From NCBI RefSeq assembly GCF_932526225.1, contig NC_064038.1, forward strand, positions 5,996,741-6,060,740: 64,000 nt of DNA. Reading direction: 5' to 3'. Numbering within the stretch: the stretch's first letter is position 1; every line of letters begins with the position of its first letter. Source of the DNA: Nematostella vectensis (taxonomy: Eukaryota > Cnidaria > Anthozoa > Actiniaria > Edwardsiidae). Below, piece after piece: positions 57,684-64,000 of this stretch. The translations under genes and the position numbers were made by a program. The notes under the pieces were generated by a model. It saw only the letters and a list, made by a program, of their open reading frames with translations. It searched no databases and was not told the DNA's origin.

Positions 57684-59712
57684 GAGGGGTCCCCTTGTTT
57701 CTCATTTTGCTCAAAACCCAAGATACAATCGCTCGAGGCTGGTTTTTCGTGATAGAAACACCACAAAACGCTTGCATGCAGGCTTAGCAAGGTAAATTAA
57801 TATTCGACCTCCCTGTCAATTCGTGCTCATGTCGTAGGGTTATTTTGCATTGTGGTTCGTTTTCGAATTGAAACGTTTTCTTGACCTTCACATGAAGCAG
57901 CTTAATGAATCAGATAACTTCAGAATTCCGATAACGACCACCGGCAACTAGCTAAATCAAGTTGAAAGACGGAGGAAAAGGTCTTATTTCACAACGTGTG
58001 TCATCAAGGGGCGTTTTGAGACTCAAAAAAGAAAAGTAGAACACGGTAAACTTTAATCCTCAACGAGAACAAAAAGAAAATCAATTTATCGGGGAGTTTG
58101 TGTTATTCGAGTCAGAAATGACAGAATATGAGTTATTAGGGGTGTCAGCTCAAGTTAGCGGTCGAGTTATCCGAGTTCTCAAGGGAATAAGGAGTCAGCT
58201 CGGGTTATTAGGAGGCAACCTCTGCAATATTAAACTAAATGTTTTCAAATTTGTCAGTCAGGAATTGTGGGACACAAATGCTTTGAAGGAAACCATAAAA
58301 ACAAATAAAAGGAAACAAGAACACATCTACATGGTTGGACTAGCAATTAATTATCCAACTCTCCTGTCATCTGTCGAAACTTATTAGGAGGAATACCAAA
58401 TTCAAGAGAGAATAATCTCAGCAAAGAAAATACTTTACAATTTTATAAGTGTCATCTCTTGTATAGCTATCGCCAACAAGAATCATTCCCGAAAACTCAA
58501 ATATCGAAAACGCTTTTAATGCGAAAAACAGAATAACAATGCGAAGTACAGATTCCAAATGAATATTCCATTGGATTTTCATTAATGGTTAAGGGGCATT
58601 TTTGGCGAGACGCGACTCGTTTCACGTCCCTTCCCTGAAGCTAGACTGACCCCATGGCGTGACAAAAGTATCCAAAGGAAACAAGTTAATGAACTCAACC
58701 ATCATCAACTGATTGGATGGTAATGAGGAAAAAAAAATACCTGAAATTACATCCCCAGATCGCTGGCTTGAAAGAGCTAATACGCGCGCGTAAATTGATT
58801 GTTTGTTTTGCTGATATGTTTACTCCGGTGGTCTATCTCCGACAGGGTACATAATACACCATTTACGCTTCTGTGTTTAGATGGTAACGTTAAAAGGCTT
58901 GGAGCTTGGAATAAAATAGAGTATGGAGTATAAAATACCCTCAGGCGTAGTGTGTAGACGCACTTCAGCCGCAGATGTTATTAGATTCGTTATGGTTCAC
59001 ACTAAACGGAAGGAAAATCTTCGAACTACTTCACTTGAAGAGAGTTACCAGCTTATTAGCTTGAAAGGCAAACAAAGCGTCTCAACAAATCGCTGCTTAG
59101 TCGGAGAATTAACACAAATTCCTCATCAATATAAAACAAAGTGACGAATAAAAGCCAGACTGGTATGATTATACTTGAATGAATAACGAGGAAAAATATG
59201 AATTATAAAGGGATTATAACACAGGATTAAGAGCTTCTAAATAGAACACTGCACGCTTTCCGTGAATCTTTGTGATAAGATGGCGTGAGAAGACTCGAAA
59301 CCCTCTCAGAAAATAAGAAACTGACGAAGTCTTCATGAGAAAAAACACGTGTTGAAAACATGCATTCCTATACGTCTCACAATCACGAGATATAAAACTA
59401 ACCCAAACTTATAATACAACTAGAATCAAATCATTCTTACTTTAACCGTGAACAGTTAGCATGGTATCAATATAGAAGATCGAGTTTAAATTACGACTAC
59501 AAGGTATTGATTAATTCGAGACAATGTATCACAAAGTCAGGACATACCTTTCAATGAAGAAAGTCTTGTTTTAAAACCCTGTTGTCTTGGACGAGCTGCT
59601 TCGGTGTGCGAATTTAGCTTTAATGTGAGATCAAAACTTGCGTAAAATCCCCCACGCTGAACGGCTTAATATAGCACAATTCAAACCAGAACTAGGTGCT
59701 ATCACTTTGCCC
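57684..59712. other. No gene recognised
   Basis: A short stretch at 58110-58210 has GAGTTATTAGGGGTGTCAGC and related motifs similar in style to the repeat at 34270-34570. Nothing else supported. Confidence 0.45.
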
Positions 59713-60085
59713 TCAACTGTGGCTCAACAACACAGCGATAACAACATAGCTGACCACATTTGATACTGAAACCCGAGCCGTAGGCGAGGAGTGGGATTGA
59801 GAAAGTTCACGGTCGTAGCTATTTTCAGAGATTACGGTTGGGCCAGGATAAGTGGAATTCATTAGATCCAGAACCTCAACTTGTGATGCAACACTTGATT
59901 GCCGTGTTTGTATATTTTGCAAGTAAAGGTCATAGTTTGGTTCCAAAGCGGGGGGTTTCTCGCGAAGATCCAATGCAATCTCTCGAAGGTATTTACTTAA
60001 ACATCATCTGGAGTGGCAGCTTCAATAAAGCTTATCGGAAAGAAGGTTCTCTGGACTTGCCAAGACATCTAAGGATGCCATGCAT
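59713..60085 (-). pseudogene. Possible decayed C-terminal end of a kinase-like receptor
   Basis: The minus-strand frame to a TGA near 59713 reads KYLREIALDLREKPPALEPN then YDLYLQNIQTRQSSVASQVE and further polar sequence. Just upstream, in another frame and after a stop, CLGKSREPSFR resembles the CW..P..RPSF end of a tyrosine-kinase domain, and KYLREIALDL could be the helix that follows. If so, about 40 bases and a frameshift separate them. No acceptor was found. This is a suggestion only. Confidence 0.22.
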
Positions 60086-60099
60086 GCCATAGCACCCCC

Positions 60100-60355
60100 G
60101 AGGGTATCTTTGATTTGTTAAAACCAATTTCCTATATCAAACTCATAGATTGTTGAAGCTGATTTCCTATTATTGCTGAAAGCAATTTCCCATTATTATA
60201 AACAATTTCCTTTATTAAAAACGAATTTCCTGTATTTTTTTTTTGGCAGGAAAACTTATTACTATATAACCTGATTATAACTTGCCCATGTGATATAATA
60301 TATCATTAATAATATATCATGTTTTTTTTCTTCTAAATCTATTTTACGAAAAAAA
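60100..60355. repeat. AT-rich repeat of AATTTCCT motifs
   Basis: AACCAATTTCCTATATCAAA, AGCAATTTCCCATTATTATA, AACAATTTCCTTTATTAAAA and ACGAATTTCCTGTATTTTTT form a loose 25-30 bp repeat. Confidence 0.5.
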
Positions 60356-60359
60356 AATG

Positions 60360-60735
60360 GTAAAGAATGTCATCATCATTACCATCGTCATCAGCCTATT
60401 CTTTATCACCATTATCATCACTATCGTCGTCGTCATCATCAATTGTTTATCATCATTATCATCGTCGTCGCCGTCATCATCAATTCTTTATAATCATCAT
60501 CGTCGTCGCAATAATAATCTTTATCATCTGTGCCAATCACCATCACCTTCACTATCATACTTCCATCACCAGAATAAATCAATCTCATTATTCTTTTCAA
60601 AATAACAATAATAATCATCATCATATTCCTTAAAAGTAAGAAAATAAATCAGACGAAGAATATAATTCCCATCATTTTAATCATCATCATCATTGCAATC
60701 ATTGTCATCATCATTGTAATCATCATCATTACTCT
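60360..60735. repeat. (TCA)n-rich microsatellite region
   Basis: Interrupted TCATCA, TCGTCG and ATCATC trinucleotides over about 370 bp; low-complexity frames on both strands. Confidence 0.85.
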
Positions 60736-63700
60736 AGCCTTTGGCAGTAAGTCACTGATCAACAACATGTTAATCAGCAAATGTAAACCATTATCAACAG
60801 CAGCAAAAAGTCAAGGCTTAGAGCGAGCATTGCCATTTCGTCTCGTACGGATTAACAGCCTCAATTCAAAGTGTCTATCCCAATGCTGATGAGTCCTAAT
60901 ACAACGACATAGAAGCTGCACATGTAATAGGCCGTGCCAACATACCTTATAATTGGCACGACTAGTGCTGATGCGTGTATAGCTAGTGTTCTTTTATAGT
61001 TCACTGCTAATCAAAAAGTCCTGGCATGAAATCTCCTAACAACCAAAGTGTCAAGTATATCATTCGTGTTACGATAGCATCAAAACACAGGAAATAATTA
61101 CCCCCCACATTCGAGATAAGATCAGAAAATGACCCGCCCTTGTAATAAAGGGGCGTATGTATTGCTTATACAAGATATTAATTGGGATTAATCACATCAA
61201 GAGAGCCTCGAACTCGGCTCCTGCAAAAGCATAAGCCTACTTATACGGACTCAATAAACAGTATTGCATTAATAATGGTAAAAAAAATCGAAATTGGAAT
61301 CGGGTAATGTTTCAAGTTAGCGCCCTCTTACAATGTTTTGGCGATAAGCGATTGTAAACGATTATACCCAAACACACAACCATATGACACTATCAACATT
61401 GCGTTTACAAGTGGTTTCATTTACTTTGATATTACTGAGCGCTCAAGGCATCGCACTTATAAAGTCCATAGATCCGACTTGTGTGACAATGCTGATTTGT
61501 TTGTTTTCAATATTCAAAACTGTCATCATTTTTCCAACTTTCCCTGTATTATTTGATACTTTATAAATAGAATTGAGCTGTTTTAGGTGTACAATGAATT
61601 CACTGTGATTCAAGCGGATTTAATTCACTGCTGAGATGAAAATCTCATTCGCATAGTTTCATAGCCTACGAAGCCTCATGCAAGTCGGATCACCGTGCTT
61701 TAACTGAAATATTCAATAGCCGTAGCTAGCAGGGTGTACCATACTTTAAACTGGGCCAAACCAAAAGGTAAATACAAATAATACACCAAAATAGAACAAG
61801 AAGAACCAATATATAAGCAAATTTTGGTAGCGGTTGAAAACGTCCCAGACTAGTCTTTGTATTTTATAGAAGGGGGAGGGGCCGGTTGACGCCACTTTCG
61901 TCCAAGTGTTCATTGTAATGTTAATAGTTAGTTATAATTATAGATATTTGGTAACAATATAACAAGACCCTGTATGTTTTTAACTGCCACGACAATTACC
62001 ATTTCACTTTTAGTGCACACGTAACCCTTTAATCAAATAAGGTAAAATGTCCAATTAAAGACTCTGCCAGACAACAACGACGCTCAAACTAAACACATTG
62101 AAAGATTATTGGATTACTGTAAACACATTCCGACCACAACAATTATCTAAAAAGCGAGGCTGTGTCTGGTTAAATAAATTCGGATCCGATGTAAAGATCA
62201 TTTACATTCCATGTGCTTCGCCTATGGCGGCGGTATACGAGACTCACATTGCTACACCCTTTATAACTAATGGTGCGGTCTCTAATCCCGATTAATAAAA
62301 GGGTCCTGAAGGGGGGTCTGAATTCCGTTTTCTCGGCCGCTGTTTCTCTTAAATCCTGTCCCCGTTTCTGTTCTTGGAAGCTAAGATTCAGTTCCTGGTT
62401 CTCTAAATCCCCAAAACTAAGATCTAAATCCCGGTTCCCGTTTTACCCCTCCGGACAGTTTGATAAGCAGGCTACCTGGCAAACACCCAATGAAACAATC
62501 AAATGGATTTTAAAAAGGGCCTCACGCTGGGTTGGGACGATTACGGCAATTGAAATGATTAACTAATGGACGGTGGGAAAAATCCGGGGATGACCTGTAA
62601 GGCAGACCTGTGTGGCAGACGTGGAGTAAGTTTATGTTATGTACCAGAGAGTATACGGTAAGCCTTGGTGACCGAGGTTTTTTTATCTTGCGCGAGGGAC
62701 GAGACTCACACATAGGACGCCAAGACGCCATGGGCCACGAAACATGAGAAGACACGGTGGTCAAGGTCACCTTTTTACTATGTGATTGTACTTGCTAATG
62801 TACTATTATGTATATCCTCACTTCCACTCCCATCTAGAATTCTCAAAGTCGTTTAAAAATTAAAAGAAAATTAAGGTTAAAGTACGATTTTTTTCGCTCG
62901 CTCGATCACCTCGCTTCGCGCTTTTTTGACTCGATCCTCTCTTACGGGAGGCTCTACCCTGACCACCGAGGTCTACAAGAAGCAGGCCCTTACCCGGAAG
63001 GGGGGGGAGAGAGGGGGAGTGCAGGGGCTGCGAACGTACAACGGCCGAAGGTCCACTTTCAGTTTTGTACACTTACAGTTTTGTAGACAAAACTATAAAG
63101 CATAAGATAGCTCAATCTGGTATGAAGCCAAATCCGACAATAAACGTCCCGTGGAAATACTACAAAGGCATAAAAAAACATTTTGTTTTTTTTCGGGCGG
63201 TGTTCAGATTTTTAGGGAACTTCCCCCCCCCCCCCCCCCCCCAGTAAAAATTGGGTCCACTTTTTCGGATTTCGCACCCCCCTCTCCCAATAAATCCCAT
63301 TCTTATTACAGTCGCTCCACTTAAAGGGAAAGAAAGAGATGTTCCCGTGCTATTACATTACGGTCTGCTTCACAAATAAACAAAAGCCAAATGAGCAAGC
63401 ATGTGAAATTGATATGAAAACTTCAAAGTGGTTATCGAGTGGTTTGTGACTCGAAAAACCGCGGACTTCTAGCACCAAGCAGTCCATTCATTCCGTGAAG
63501 AGCAATTCCCTGATATCTGAGCTTTCTTTCTCAATGTTAGGATCAACAGCACCTTCAGGGTGAAACCTGCAGCTAGCAAAGGTGTGGTGATAATTCAGCA
63601 GTAAAACTAACCCGAAAAGTCGTCGAAATTTATCACAAAACAGCCGAAAACAACCCGATAAACGCTAAATAAACCAAGTACATCTTTTTGGTCCTGTTTC

Positions 63701-64000
63701 CTACCATTTGGCCCGATAGATCATTGATTCTATCTACGTCTAAAGCACTACTATAAGCATAACATGTGATCACCAAGCGTAGAGAGCAGCACAATGAGTT
63801 CACTGGGAGGGAGATCGCTGTGTTTTTCCTCGATTACTTGATTCATTTGCAAAAATCGTTTTTTAAGGGTTGGTGGCTGATCTATTTTTGCTAAAAGCGA
63901 AAGGTTAAAAGAACTTTATGTTTTCTATTTATTTCATGCAAGCAATTCTCTGCTGTGTTTCTAACATTAAATTCCTGTGTTATAGTATGATCTGATTTTT
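60736..64000. other. No gene recognised; fragment of the 57438 MITE
   Basis: 63224-63290 carries about 17 C followed by TCCACTTTTTCGGATTTCGC, the reverse complement of the left half of the MITE at 57438. Elsewhere no coding, RNA gene or array was supported. Confidence 0.45.

Overview
The window is animal genomic DNA. Coding sequence is broken into short phase-matched exons with GT-AG borders, intron and intergenic DNA is rich in tandem repeats, short inverted-repeat elements and a non-LTR retrotransposon, and nothing looks prokaryotic. The two genes are metazoan families. A simple marine invertebrate, perhaps an anthozoan cnidarian, fits the gene structure and repeat style; the organism is an inference, not read from the sequence. 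All reading was by eye, so array copy numbers are approximate.

Layout. (1) 857-20029, plus strand: the 3' half of a SCAPER gene (S-phase cyclin A-associated protein in the ER), 20 exons giving 710 residues and a stop, with a matrin-type C2H2 zinc finger and the conserved C-terminal helical region. Its 5' half lies left of the window. One intron carries an 18-copy poly-C minisatellite split by a 3.6 kb LINE (9901-13545, minus strand) with a 1143-codon endonuclease/reverse-transcriptase frame. (2) 20030-22166: a short gap between convergent genes. (3) 22167-37830, minus strand: a complete thrombospondin coding region of the pentameric type (signal peptide, TSP N-terminal domain, coiled coil with CxxC, four EGF-like domains, calcium-binding type 3 repeats with an RGD, and the C-terminal lectin-like domain). 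Its 22 coding exons give 989 residues, and every exon-exon phase agrees. A splice acceptor 9 bases upstream of the ATG implies at least one untranslated 5' exon further right. (4) 37831-64000: about 26 kb without a recognisable intact gene. It holds several MITE-like elements, a dispersed repeat family, a long polypurine tract, microsatellites and two weak, broken coding-like stretches. It may be intergenic, or it may hold the thrombospondin 5' exon(s) and promoter.

The most striking observation is a repeated pattern in both genes. About 15 of the 40 complete introns carry a minisatellite whose unit contains a copy of the neighbouring splice junction: the acceptor with the first bases of the exon, or the last bases of the exon with the donor. 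Unit lengths range from 16 to about 119 bp. Where I measured the spacing, the real junction is usually in register with the array. The extreme case is a 46-bp unit present about 42 times before a SCAPER exon. Each unit has a polypyrimidine-CAG acceptor followed by the first codons of that exon, so about 41 acceptors would lead to premature stops and only the last one is productive. Similar arrays on unrelated sequences in two convergent genes suggest a general process of tandem duplication across exon-intron borders. Each array is reported separately below.
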